From Mucilaginibacter sp. UBA5151 (GTDB lineage: Bacteria; Bacteroidota; Bacteroidia; Sphingobacteriales; Sphingobacteriaceae): DNA of 64,000 nt. A program made the translations under genes and the position numbers. Below are positions 52,865-60,624 of this stretch, one piece after another. Where the stretch lies: contig DHXR01000034.1 in assembly GCA_002413785.1 (NCBI GenBank), positions 1 through 64,000 of the forward strand, read 5' to 3'. The first letter of the stretch is position 1; each line of letters starts with the position of its first letter. The notes beneath the pieces were generated by a model that worked only from the letters and a program-made list of their open reading frames with translations, was not told the DNA's origin and searched no databases.

Positions 52865-52883
52865 CCCTCTCCTTTGGAGAGGG
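52865..52883. repeat. CCCTCTCC palindromic repeat
   Basis: CCCTCTCC TTT GGAGAGGG is followed by GGTTGGGTGAGG. It is the inverted counterpart of the copies at 37415 and 56933. It is followed by a GCCCCGG/CCGGGGC hairpin (about 52927-52950) that could terminate the sdh operon. Confidence 0.65.
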
Positions 52884-52926
52884 TTGGGTGAGGCCTTTGC
52901 AGCGGTTTGGGTAAGGCCAAAAAAAA

Positions 52927-52951
52927 GCCCCGGGAAAAATTTCCGGGGCCT
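52927..52951 (-). terminator. Probable terminator of the sdhCAB operon
   Basis: GCCCCGG and CCGGGGC pair around AAAAATTT, 30 bp beyond the sdhB stop. On the minus strand the hairpin is followed by a T-run (complement of CCAAAAAAAAG). Confidence 0.7.
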
Positions 52952-52980
52952 TTACTGACAGATTAAACATTGTGATATAT

Positions 52981-53772
52981 CTATTCGCCGGCAGCATGTT
53001 CACTTACGCCTTCTTCGCGGAATAGTTTGGCGCTGAAGAAGTCGTTGTTCATGCGGCTGATATTGGTCATTTTTATTTCTTTCGGACATTCGGCCTCGCA
53101 GGCGCCGGTATTGGTGCAGCTGCCAAAGCCTTCGGCGTCCATTTGCGCTACCATGGCCTGTACGCGGCTGTAACGCTCGGGCTGGCCCTGAGGCAGCATA
53201 CCCAGCTGCGATACCTTTGCCGAAACAAACAGCATAGCTGATGCATTTTTGCAGGCCGCCACGCAGGCGCCGCAACCAATGCAGGTAGCAGAGTTCATAG
53301 CCTCATCGGCAATTACTTTAGGGATGGGGATAATGTTGGCATCGGGCACGCCGCCGGTGTTTACCGAAACAAAGCCGCCGGCCTGCTGGATCCTGTCGAA
53401 CGCCGAACGGTCAACCGCCAGGTCTTTTATAACCGGGAAAGCGGCTGCGCGCCAGGGCTCAATCACAATGATCTCGCCATCGTGGAAAGTACGCATGTGC
53501 AACTGGCAGGTTGTGATTGCATCTTTTGGTCCGTGCGGGTGCCCGTTGATATAGAGCGAGCACATCCCGCAAATACCTTCGCGGCAGTCGTGGTCAAAAA
53601 AGACAGGCTCTTCCCCTTTGTGGATGAGGCCTTCATTTACCACGTCCAGCATTTCAAGGAATGACATATCCGGCGAAATGCCTTCGGCCTTGTAAGTCAC
53701 AAAAGCGCCTTTGGCATCCGGGTTCTTTTGACGCCATATTTTCAGCGTCAGGTTCATGTTTCCAGTACTCAT
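52981..53772 (-). CDS. sdhB: Succinate dehydrogenase/fumarate reductase iron-sulfur subunit
   Basis: This 263-residue subunit starts at ATG 53772; the longer frame from 53823 runs through an intergenic repeat. The [2Fe-2S] domain has CREGICGMCSLYING and a later Cys (TCQLH). The C-terminal ferredoxin-like half has CIGCGACVAACKN and CTNTGACEAECPK for the [4Fe-4S] and [3Fe-4S] clusters. It passes electrons from SdhA to the haem/quinone subunit. It is the last gene of sdhCAB, separated from sdhA by a repeat-rich 95-bp gap. Confidence 0.96.
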   Translation of the reverse strand: MSTGNMNLTLKIWRQKNPDAKGAFVTYKAEGISPDMSFLEMLDVVNEGLIHKGEEPVFFDHDCREGICGMCSLYINGHPHGPKDAITTCQLHMRTFHDGEIIVIEPWRAAAFPVIKDLAVDRSAFDRIQQAGGFVSVNTGGVPDANIIPIPKVIADEAMNSATCIGCGACVAACKNASAMLFVSAKVSQLGMLPQGQPERYSRVQAMVAQMDAEGFGSCTNTGACEAECPKEIKMTNISRMNNDFFSAKLFREEGVSEHAAGE

Positions 53773-53785
53773 AGTTATTGTATTA

Positions 53786-53862
53786 GAATCAAGAACCAAG
53801 AACCAAGAATCAAGAGGATGCAAGATATTAATTCTTGACTCTTGGTTCTTGACTCTTGACTC
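53786..53862. repeat. Intercistronic inverted repeat between sdhA and sdhB
   Basis: Two 29-base arms (53786-53814 and 53834-53862) made of AAGAACC/AAGAATC-type heptad repeats are complementary at about 25 of 29 positions, with a 19-base loop. This is a strong mRNA hairpin inside the operon that may tune SdhA:SdhB ratios or protect 3' ends. Confidence 0.6.
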
Positions 53863-53867
53863 TTTAC

Positions 53868-55802
53868 TTATTTATAGCTTCTTTGTGTTAAATGAACAAA
53901 TTCAAAGTCCAGTACTTCTTTATTCAGTACTTCGGGCTGGTTATCGCCTTTGTACCCCCAGGCTGCCACGAAGGCAAAGTTATCGTCATCGCGTAAAGCC
54001 TCACCTTCCGGTGTTTGCGATTCAAGGCGGAAATGGCCGCCGCATGATTCTTTGCGCATCAGGGCGTCATCCACCATCAGTTCGGCCAGTTCCAGGAAAT
54101 CGGCAACACGGCCTGCCCTTTCGAGCGCGTTGTTAACTTCATCGTTGGCGCCAACTACAAGGGCGTTTTTCCAGAAATCAGCCCTTAAAGCCTGTATCAG
54201 GCCTTTTCCTTTGGTTAAGCCTTCGCCGGTACGGGCCATGCCGCAATATTCCCACATAATGTGGCCAAGGTCGCGGTGGTACTCGTTAACTGTTTTTGTG
54301 CCTTTAAGGGCAAGCAGTTTATTGATACGGGTAATTACTTCCTGTTTTGTTTGTTCGAATGCGGGGTGGTTGCCGTCAACAGGTTTCGGACCTATGGTCG
54401 CCAGGTAATCACCTACGGTATAAGGGATCACAAAATAACCGTCGGCAAGTCCCTGCATCAGTGCGGAGGCGCCGAGGCGGTTTGCGCCGTGATCGCTGAA
54501 ATTACATTCGCCCAGGGCGTACAGGCCGGGTATATTGGTGCTCAGGTTGTAGTCCACCCACAAGCCGCCCATAGTATAATGGACGGCCGGATATATTCTC
54601 ATAGGCTGAGAGTAGGGATCTTCGTCGGTAATTTGATAATACATATCAAACAGGTTGCCGTATTTGGCTGATACAGCGTCTTTGCCCAAACGTTTGATAG
54701 CATCGGCAAAGTCAAGGAACACGGCAAAGCCCGAAGCGCCTACGCCCCGTCCGTCATCTACCATTTCCTTGGCGTTACGTGACGCCACGTCGCGGGGAAC
54801 AAGGTTCCCGAATGAGGGATATTTTCTTTCTAAAAAGTAATCGCGGTCTTCCTCTTTTACCTGGCCGGCTTTGATTTGTCCTTTGCGCAATTGTTCGGCT
54901 GTTGCCACTGTTTTTGGCGCCCAAACCCTGCCGTCGTTACGCAGGGACTCCGACATCAGTGTCAGTTTCGACTGGTGGTCGCCCGATACCGGGATACAGG
55001 TTGGGTGAATTTGGGTATAGCATGGGTTAGCGAACAAAGCGCCGCGTTTATGGGCCCTCCACACAGCGGTAGCGTTTGAACCGATAGCATTGGTTGAAAG
55101 GTAAAACACGTTGCCATAACCGCCGGTACATAACAATACAGCATGGCCGGTATGGGTATCGATCTGCCCGGTGATCAGGTTACGGGTAATAATACCTTTC
55201 GCCTGCCCGTCGATGGTTACCACGTCCAGCATTTCGGAACGGGTGTACATTTTTACCTTGCCGAGGTGGATCTGGCGGTTGAGCGCAGAGTAAGCGCCTA
55301 ATAGCAGCTGCTGTCCGGTTTGTCCCCTGGCGTAAAAGGTACGTGATACCTGTGAACCACCGAACGAACGGTTATCCAGCAGGCCGCCGTATTCGCGGGC
55401 AAAAGGCACGCCCTGGGCCACACATTGGTCAATAATGTTCACCGATACTTCGGCCAGGCGATAAACATTGCCTTCACGGGCACGGTAGTCGCCGCCTTTT
55501 ATGGTATCATAAAACAGGCGGTAAATGCTGTCGCCATCGTTCTGGTAATTTTTGGCAGCGTTGATCCCGCCCTGTGCAGCAATAGAGTGTGCGCGGCGGG
55601 GACTGTCCTGGAAACAAAATGCCTTTACGTTGTAACCCAGTTCGGCCAGTGAAGCCGCAGCGGAAGCGCCTGCCAGGCCGGTGCCTACCACAATAACATC
55701 ATATTTTCGCTTATTGGCCGGGTTAACCAGTTTTAAGTTAAATTTATGCTTGCTCCATTTTTCGGCTAATGGACCGGCGGGGATTTTAGCATCTAAAGTC
55801 AT
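53868..55802 (-). CDS. sdhA: Succinate dehydrogenase/fumarate reductase flavoprotein subunit
   Basis: This 644-residue flavoprotein has the FAD Rossmann motif VVGTGLAGASAAASLAELGY. The covalent-flavin region contains SIAAQGGINAAKNY. Active-site elements are HPTCIPVSG and YALGECNFSDHGANRLGAS, and a C-terminal capping domain follows. It oxidises succinate to fumarate or the reverse. The soluble Bacteroidota type has this larger size. It is the middle gene of sdhCAB, encoded after the membrane subunit. Confidence 0.96.
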   Translation of the reverse strand: MTLDAKIPAGPLAEKWSKHKFNLKLVNPANKRKYDVIVVGTGLAGASAAASLAELGYNVKAFCFQDSPRRAHSIAAQGGINAAKNYQNDGDSIYRLFYDTIKGGDYRAREGNVYRLAEVSVNIIDQCVAQGVPFAREYGGLLDNRSFGGSQVSRTFYARGQTGQQLLLGAYSALNRQIHLGKVKMYTRSEMLDVVTIDGQAKGIITRNLITGQIDTHTGHAVLLCTGGYGNVFYLSTNAIGSNATAVWRAHKRGALFANPCYTQIHPTCIPVSGDHQSKLTLMSESLRNDGRVWAPKTVATAEQLRKGQIKAGQVKEEDRDYFLERKYPSFGNLVPRDVASRNAKEMVDDGRGVGASGFAVFLDFADAIKRLGKDAVSAKYGNLFDMYYQITDEDPYSQPMRIYPAVHYTMGGLWVDYNLSTNIPGLYALGECNFSDHGANRLGASALMQGLADGYFVIPYTVGDYLATIGPKPVDGNHPAFEQTKQEVITRINKLLALKGTKTVNEYHRDLGHIMWEYCGMARTGEGLTKGKGLIQALRADFWKNALVVGANDEVNNALERAGRVADFLELAELMVDDALMRKESCGGHFRLESQTPEGEALRDDDNFAFVAAWGYKGDNQPEVLNKEVLDFEFVHLTQRSYK

Positions 55803-55814
55803 ATCTTTTTTATT

Positions 55815-55884
55815 TACGATTTTAGAATTACGGTTTACGATTTAAGATTTTTGAATTCGTAAATCTGAAGTCGCAATTCGTAAA
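55815..55884. repeat. Repeat-containing gap between sdhC and sdhA
   Basis: AATTCGTAAATC is present twice in direct orientation (55854-55865 and 55874-55885), and TTTACGATTT occurs in the inverse sense, so the leader of sdhA can fold into a hairpin. It parallels the repeat before sdhB. Confidence 0.45.
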
Positions 55885-56667
55885 TCATTTCAAGCTTTGT
55901 ATAAAATAAACTACCGGCATTGCCGCGAAACCAAGCGGGATAATTACCCCGAAAAACCATGTGCCTATAAAATAAACTACCGGCGTGTATTTGCGGTGTA
56001 CCCATCCCAGTGTGCGGAAAGCGCTCTGGAAACCATGTAATAAATGGAAAGCCACTGCGCCCATCGCTATTACATAAAATACTACATACCATGGTTGGGT
56101 AAAGCTGCTTGCCACACGTGCATGCAGGTCTTTTACCCGCACTATTTCAACATTGTTTTCGGTGGATGCCGAATTTTCAAAGTCAGCGGCAGGCGGGGTG
56201 TAGTCAGATACGGTGGTTTTGCCTGTTGCAAGGTCGGTGCGGTACTCTTTATAAGCTACACTGTTGGTGTATTTATAGTTGTACCAGAAATCGCTCATGT
56301 GTATCACGATAAACAAAAACAGGATAGACCCAAGCAGGCCCATGTTTTTTGAAGACCATGTTGCCGGCGCCTTGTTTGTAAATTCATAGCCTACAGGGCG
56401 CGCCTTGCGGTTATTTAAGGTGATAACAAGGGCATACACCGCGTGCACCAGGATAGCCAGGTACAACAGGTAGGCAATAACTTCAATCGGCGGGAAATGG
56501 GTAAGGAAGTTGGCATACAGGTTAAACCCGTAGCCGCCGTCGTCTTTAAACAACAGGAGGTTACCCCCAAGGTGCACGATCAGAAAAGTACACAAAAACA
56601 AGCCCGTTAAAGCCATGATCAGCTTCTTCCCCAACGATGAGTTAAAGGTTTGTTTAATTTCGCTCAT
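55885..56667 (-). CDS. sdhC: Succinate dehydrogenase cytochrome b subunit
   Basis: This 260-residue membrane subunit has five hydrophobic segments with histidines suited to di-haem b ligation (TFLIVHLGGN, ILVHAVYAL, IVIHMSDFWY, AFHLLHGFQSAF). It is the single-anchor (type B-like) subunit found in Bacteroidota and epsilonproteobacterial complexes. It connects the SdhAB module to menaquinone and is the first gene of the operon. A possible -7 element, TACTTTTG (minus strand, 56690-56697), lies 23 bp upstream. Confidence 0.94.
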   Translation of the reverse strand: MSEIKQTFNSSLGKKLIMALTGLFLCTFLIVHLGGNLLLFKDDGGYGFNLYANFLTHFPPIEVIAYLLYLAILVHAVYALVITLNNRKARPVGYEFTNKAPATWSSKNMGLLGSILFLFIVIHMSDFWYNYKYTNSVAYKEYRTDLATGKTTVSDYTPPAADFENSASTENNVEIVRVKDLHARVASSFTQPWYVVFYVIAMGAVAFHLLHGFQSAFRTLGWVHRKYTPVVYFIGTWFFGVIIPLGFAAMPVVYFIQSLK

Positions 56668-56689
56668 TATAATTCAGATTTTTGTTAGG

Positions 56690-56697
56690 CAAAAGTA
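56690..56697 (-). promoter_or_regulatory. Possible -7 element of sdhCAB
   Basis: Minus-strand TACTTTTG fits TAnnTTTG and lies 23 bp from the sdhC start. No TTG at the usual -33 spacing was found, so support is weak. Confidence 0.35.
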
Positions 56698-56932
56698 TTT
56701 ATTAAATGCCAAAACATATAAATGGAATCGGCTTATTAAGCAGTAAATAGCTATTTAGAAACAATCTAAAAACAAGACCTTGTTTTTTTGTTTTCAGATA
56801 TAGACAATTATCCTATTATTGCCAGTACTTTATCATTGGCAATCGCAAAAATGCGGTCGGCTTTGTTGCTGCAGATAACTACCCTGCCGGTAAATTTCCC
56901 GAAAGAGGGCAAAACGGCAACGCCTCACCCAA

Positions 56933-56951
56933 CCCTCTCCAAAGGAGAGGG
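56933..56951. repeat. CCCTCTCC palindromic repeat
   Basis: CCCTCTCC AAA GGAGAGGG is flanked by CACCCAAC and GCTTTAGCTGCG. It lies in the 322-bp gap between sdhC and the PfkB kinase. The rest of that gap shows nothing else. Confidence 0.65.
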
Positions 56952-56989
56952 CTTTAGCTGCGCCGTTTTTTAAAGTCTCTGCTTCATCC

Positions 56990-57868
56990 CTATTTCCCCT
57001 TGCCGCTTTCTAAAAACCCAATCACATCCTCCTCGGTCCCGGTAAACGGCCCCGGCGAATCCGTTTTAAGTCCCGCCATAGCGGCTGCAAACCCGCCTGA
57101 TTCCTGTATGCCGTACCCCTTTATGCGCCGGTATAAATACCCCGCCATATAGGTATCCCCGCAGCCCGTCGCATCGGCAATAATTGGCGGCGGATAGGCC
57201 GGGATGGTATAAAAAACGCCGCCGCTGTAAATTAACGACCCCTTGCTGCCATTGGTTATCACCACCTCTTTTACACCCCATGAGGCAGCAAGCCTGGCGC
57301 CTTCCCTTACGTCTTTTTGCCCGGTCAAAGCCTCCAGTTCTGCTTCATCAGCTTTTAGTATGTCAACATATTGCAGGGCCTCTTTTTTGGCGGGCCAGTC
57401 GGTTGGGTAAACCTTGTGATTTTCTACTTTGCGCAGGTAGCCCTGTACATCCAGGCTTACCCGGCCTTTTGCGGCTAAGGTTTTTATCAGTTCCACCGAA
57501 ATATCGTCGGCCAGTAAAGGTCCCAGATGGAAGGCCCGCGCATTTAGCCCTTCTATTTGGGCAATTGAAAAGGGGTCGGCCTTTGCCCAAACATTTTGCG
57601 TCCGTTCATCCTGGTTTTGGGCGTAGATGTTCTCAAAGAATACGGTATGGGCGCTGGGCTGCACATTTACTGTTATACCTTTGTCCTGCAGGTCATTTAC
57701 ATAATGCATTTCGGCAGGTGCAAGGGACGTGGCTAACTGGTACCCTATATCAAGCCGGCTCACCGCGCTGGAGAAATACCAGGCCGTGCCGCCTGCCATA
57801 TACATTACCGCGCCGGTGGTAACTACTTTATCGGATGTGATGTGCCCGATGCAACAAATATCGTACAT
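56990..57868 (-). CDS. PfkB-family carbohydrate kinase
   Basis: This 292-residue ribokinase-fold protein has an N-terminal GHITSDKVV and YMAGGTAWYFSSAV with the substrate-binding Gly-Gly. The C-terminal signature is IIADATGCGDTYMAGYLYRR, whose GCGD carries the catalytic base Asp and anion hole. Family members phosphorylate sugars, nucleosides or related compounds. The substrate is not evident and there is no sugar operon beside it. Confidence 0.9.
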   Translation of the reverse strand: MYDICCIGHITSDKVVTTGAVMYMAGGTAWYFSSAVSRLDIGYQLATSLAPAEMHYVNDLQDKGITVNVQPSAHTVFFENIYAQNQDERTQNVWAKADPFSIAQIEGLNARAFHLGPLLADDISVELIKTLAAKGRVSLDVQGYLRKVENHKVYPTDWPAKKEALQYVDILKADEAELEALTGQKDVREGARLAASWGVKEVVITNGSKGSLIYSGGVFYTIPAYPPPIIADATGCGDTYMAGYLYRRIKGYGIQESGGFAAAMAGLKTDSPGPFTGTEEDVIGFLESGKGK

Positions 57869-57876
57869 GGAATAAT

Positions 57877-58013
57877 TTATCTAAGCGGCAATATAATGAT
57901 TTGGTTTAAAAAGTCTTGAGTTCGCCTAAAAGGCGGAAGCTGTTTTCTCTTTTCCTTGCGGGCGGCATCATCCGGCGCCATCACATTGGCATGCACCCCA
58001 TTTTCATGAAGGC
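57877..58013 (-). other. Open frame between palindrome array and PfkB gene, possible C-terminal gene remnant
   Basis: The minus strand has a 45-codon open stretch containing HENGVHANVMAPDDAARKEK and ending at a TAA at 57877-57879. It has no start codon of its own beyond the array. It could be the tail of a gene truncated by the repeat element, or chance. Confidence 0.25.
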
Positions 58014-58200
58014 TAAACGCTTTTAGGGCGTGAGAATTAAAAAAACCGCGCAGGCTAAACGCGTTTAGGGCGTGATAAAAAAATCCATTCTGAAGGCTAA
58101 ACGCGTTTAGGGTGTGAGAAAAATTCCGATTCTGAAGGCTAAACGCATTTAGGGTGTGATAAAAATCCTCAATCTGAAGGCTAAACGCATTTAGCCTGTA
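58011..58200. repeat. Array of five palindromic units, period 42 bp
   Basis: Units start at 58011, 58053, 58095, 58137 and 58179, exactly 42 bp apart, each GGCTAAACGCRTTTAG followed by GGYGTGA or a variant. The core and period are the same as in the array at 52659-52810, but the outer arms differ (GGC...AGGG versus GAGGAGC...GCTCCTC). Confidence 0.83.
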
Positions 58201-58377
58201 AGGTAAAAACAGCCCATGTTTTATTTAACGCACTGTAAACCAAAACAATACTAAACAATATTTCAAAGAAACTCAAAAAAAAACTTGAAAAATGGATTTT
58301 TTGCGGCGAAAATATTTTGCAGCTGAACTTTTGTTGCGCCCCCTGCCGGTTGAAAACCGGACGCCTTTGGATTTTAT

Positions 58378-58385
58378 CAAATATA
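58378..58385 (-). promoter_or_regulatory. Promoter within composite element copy 2
   Basis: Minus-strand TATATTTG lies 20 bp after TTG (58408-58406), identical in layout to copy 1, and directs transcription into the palindrome array. Confidence 0.6.
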
Positions 58386-58568
58386 GCAAATTTGGGGGAG
58401 GTTTGCAAGGGGGAAACCTTTTGTCTGAACCCGAATTTATAGAATTACCGGAATTTTTGCCGTTTAAAGCGAATGCTGAAAATTCTTAAATTCCAAAAAT
58501 TCCGGTTCAGACAATTTTTCGCCCCGGCTGTTACATTATCATAGCAATAACCGTAATAGTATTCAACT

Positions 58569-58662
58569 CCCCTCTTGAGAGGGGGTGTGGCCGGAAGTGT
58601 TGTGGCGGGGTGTGTTAGCGGATATGCTCATTAACACACCCCTCCACCCCTCTCAAGAGGGG
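58569..58662. repeat. Large stem-loop with CCCCTCTTGAGAGGGG ends
   Basis: CCCCTC TTGA GAGGGG (58569-58584) and CCCCTC TCAA GAGGGG (58647-58662) are each palindromes, and with their GGTGTGG/CCACACC-like flanks are complementary to each other. The whole 94 bp can form one long hairpin upstream of the lipoprotein gene. Confidence 0.6.
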
Positions 58663-58736
58663 AACCGCACAGCCCTGGCTTTTATTTATACCTTTTTTAT
58701 TGTTTGTCAATTACTGTACACATTAAATTTATACTT

Positions 58737-59228
58737 ATGAAAACCATGCATTGTAATAAAAATACCAGCCTGCTGATTGCGGCTGTCTTGTTCCTGCTGA
58801 TAACCGGTTGTAACCCGCTTGGTAACGACTCAAATAAATGCGGCCCATGCCCTATGTACATGATGATGGAACCAAATTTAAACTTCAGGGTGGTGGATAA
58901 AACAACCCGGCAGGACCTGTTTTTCGGGAGCGGTGCGCCTTATAAAATAAGTCAGCTGGTGATGCGGCATATTGTAAACGGCGTACCCGATACCGCTTTA
59001 TTGCGGGTGGATACCATAGACCATGTTTTTAATGTTTTGGTACCGCCCAACCATACCATTGATACCGTAACCATGCAGATTGCCGGTTTACCCAAGGATG
59101 TTTTGCTTTTTGAAACAGCTACGGTGGGCAAGTGCTGCCCCCGCCTAATACTCAACTCGGTATTATACAACGGGGCCGTGGTATTTACTGCCGCCAACGG
59201 GCCGCAGGTGGCGGTGCTGGAGAAGTAG
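58737..59228 (+). CDS. Small lipoprotein of unknown function
   Basis: This 163-residue protein from ATG 58737 has a lipoprotein signal peptide (LLIAAVLFLLITGCNPLG). An upstream in-frame start at 58704 adds 11 residues before the signal and is unlikely. The mature part begins with a Cys/Met-rich stretch (KCGPCPMYMMMEP). A beta-rich domain follows. I recognise no family. It is probably anchored in the outer membrane. It stands alone between repeat-rich gaps. Confidence 0.6.
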   Translation: MKTMHCNKNTSLLIAAVLFLLITGCNPLGNDSNKCGPCPMYMMMEPNLNFRVVDKTTRQDLFFGSGAPYKISQLVMRHIVNGVPDTALLRVDTIDHVFNVLVPPNHTIDTVTMQIAGLPKDVLLFETATVGKCCPRLILNSVLYNGAVVFTAANGPQVAVLEK

Positions 59229-59237
59229 GGGGAAAAT

Positions 59238-59360
59238 GTCTGAACCCGAATTTGTAGAATTAATGAATTTTCAGAATTCCGGTAAATTCCTGAATCCAGC
59301 AAATTAGGGTTCAGACAAAACGCCGTTGCGCCTTTGCTGCCGCTTGCGGGAGCGGAGGCC
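59238..59360. repeat. GTCTGAACCC hairpin module, copy 4, with MITE-end remnant
   Basis: The 79-bp module 59238-59316 (GTCTGAACCCGAATTTGTAG... to TTAGGGTTCAGAC) is followed by GCTGCCGCTTGCGGGAGCGG, an end of the MITE family. It repeats, inverted, the hairpin-MITE adjacency seen at 49477-49498 and 52334-52356. No full MITE remains. Confidence 0.6.
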
Positions 59361-59504
59361 TTCACACCGACTAAAAATAGACGCATGCTTACTGGCGCGG
59401 TATTCCGGACATACAATGCATAATGTCCAACGTTAAAAAAAAGCAACTACCCCTTGCTTTTTCACTATAATTCAATAACTTAGCTTTAAAATAACCTAAC
59501 CATC

Positions 59505-60245
59505 ATGAGTAACCTTACAGCATACCTAAAAAAGCCTAACGACAACTTTCAGCTGTCCTACTTACAGATTCGCAGGTCGGTGGGTATCCTCGGCCTTTGC
59601 CTTCCCGTGGTGATGCGGCTTGGCACCTGGGTGTTCAGCAATTGCCCGTACTGGAAAGACTCCATCAGCGACTATTATTACACCATCATGGGCAACGTGT
59701 TTACGGGCATATTGTGCGGAGTGGCGCTTTTTCTTTATTCGTATAAAGGCTTTAACCGCTGGGACCGCATCAGCAGCAGTCTGGCGTGTGTATTTGCATT
59801 GGGCGTTGCGTTTTTCCCAATGAATGTGGATCGCAACTGCGTGGAATACACCCATTGCAATATCCTCTCTCGCGATGTTCAGTCATGGCGCAACTTTGTT
59901 CACTATGGCTCCGCAGCGCTGCTTTTTGGTACGCTGGCTTGTATGTCGTACTTTTTATTTACCAAAACGGACGAAACAAAAAAGCCCACCCCCCGAAAAC
60001 TACAGCGAAACGTCATTTACCGCACCTGCGGCATTATCATGGTGGTTGCCATGCTTGCAACGGGCAGCCTGCTGGTGCCTGCCATTAAAGCTGCCTCTCC
60101 CATAAGCCATCCCACTTACTGGATGGAAACTATTATGCTTTTTGCATTCGGTTTTTCGTGGCTCGTAAAAGGGGAAACGCTGTTGAAGGATTTGCCTCCG
60201 GCAGGCCCGGGGAAAAAGACAAACAAAGAATTGAAGAGGCGGTAA
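59505..60245 (+). CDS. DUF998-like integral membrane protein
   Basis: This 246-residue protein has about six hydrophobic segments. Segments include SVGILGLCLPVVMRLG, VFTGILCGVALFLYSYKG, SSLACVFALGVAFFP, YGSAALLFGTLACMSYFLF, and two more near the C-terminus. SISDYYYT and ending LPPAGPGKKTNKELKRR are visible landmarks. The layout fits DUF998-like membrane proteins with unknown function. It is monocistronic with repeats on both sides. Confidence 0.65.
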   Translation: MSNLTAYLKKPNDNFQLSYLQIRRSVGILGLCLPVVMRLGTWVFSNCPYWKDSISDYYYTIMGNVFTGILCGVALFLYSYKGFNRWDRISSSLACVFALGVAFFPMNVDRNCVEYTHCNILSRDVQSWRNFVHYGSAALLFGTLACMSYFLFTKTDETKKPTPRKLQRNVIYRTCGIIMVVAMLATGSLLVPAIKAASPISHPTYWMETIMLFAFGFSWLVKGETLLKDLPPAGPGKKTNKELKRR

Positions 60246-60319
60246 AAGAAAATGCCTGGTACGTACTCTATGCCTCAACCGCCGAATGCGAGGCGTTTTA
60301 GGCTTATCTGGCGCAAGGC

Positions 60320-60440
60320 TTATCTGGCGCGTATGCAGCGTTCGGCACATGTGGTGGGGTATTCGTGACCGGGGCATATGCCTCTCAGGTCACGAGTAGC
60401 CTTTGCGCTTTTTGCCTTTGTGCCTCATACCCGCGCCAGA
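60320..60440. repeat. Dispersed repeat with ACTCGTGA palindrome, copy 2
   Basis: This is inverted relative to 46340-46500: ATTCGTGACC (60361-60370) pairs with GGTCACGAGT (60388-60397), flanked by TTTGCGCTTTTTGCCTTTG and CGCGCCAGA. It fills much of the gap after the DUF998-like gene. Confidence 0.6.
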
Positions 60441-60449
60441 AGCAGGTGA

Positions 60450-60515
60450 ATTCCCTCCCGGCTCAAAAACAATCCATGTTGTTGGTGACAACACCAACAA
60501 CGGCGAAAGCGGGGT
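60450..60515. repeat. GTTGTTGGTG palindrome with shared flank
   Basis: GTTGTTGGTG ACAA CACCAACAAC (60478-60501) is preceded by GCTCAAAAACAATCCAT and followed by GGCGA. The same flanks recur around 61842-61865, so the unit is about 55-60 bp long. Confidence 0.65.
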
Positions 60516-60624
60516 GATATCATAAAAGTGATAACTATCAATGTTTTATATTCTATTAATCATTTCTGGTTGAAACAAAAATTACTAAAATTGGTCTTTA
60601 CATATAATATTCACCAACCAGGAA

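Larger units (their letters stand above)
58011..58513 (-). repeat. Composite repeat element, copy 2 (inverted relative to copy 1)
   Basis: Read on the minus strand this copy has the same order as 52356-52810: hairpin module (58512-58423), conserved segment of about 220 bp with TTG (58408-58406) and TATATTTG (58385-58378) at 20-bp spacing, then a palindrome array. The conserved segment matches copy 1 across most of its length, including the GCAAAATATTTTCGCCGCAA stretch. A 75-codon frame across this copy (58408-58181) is not kept in copy 1. Confidence 0.75.
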
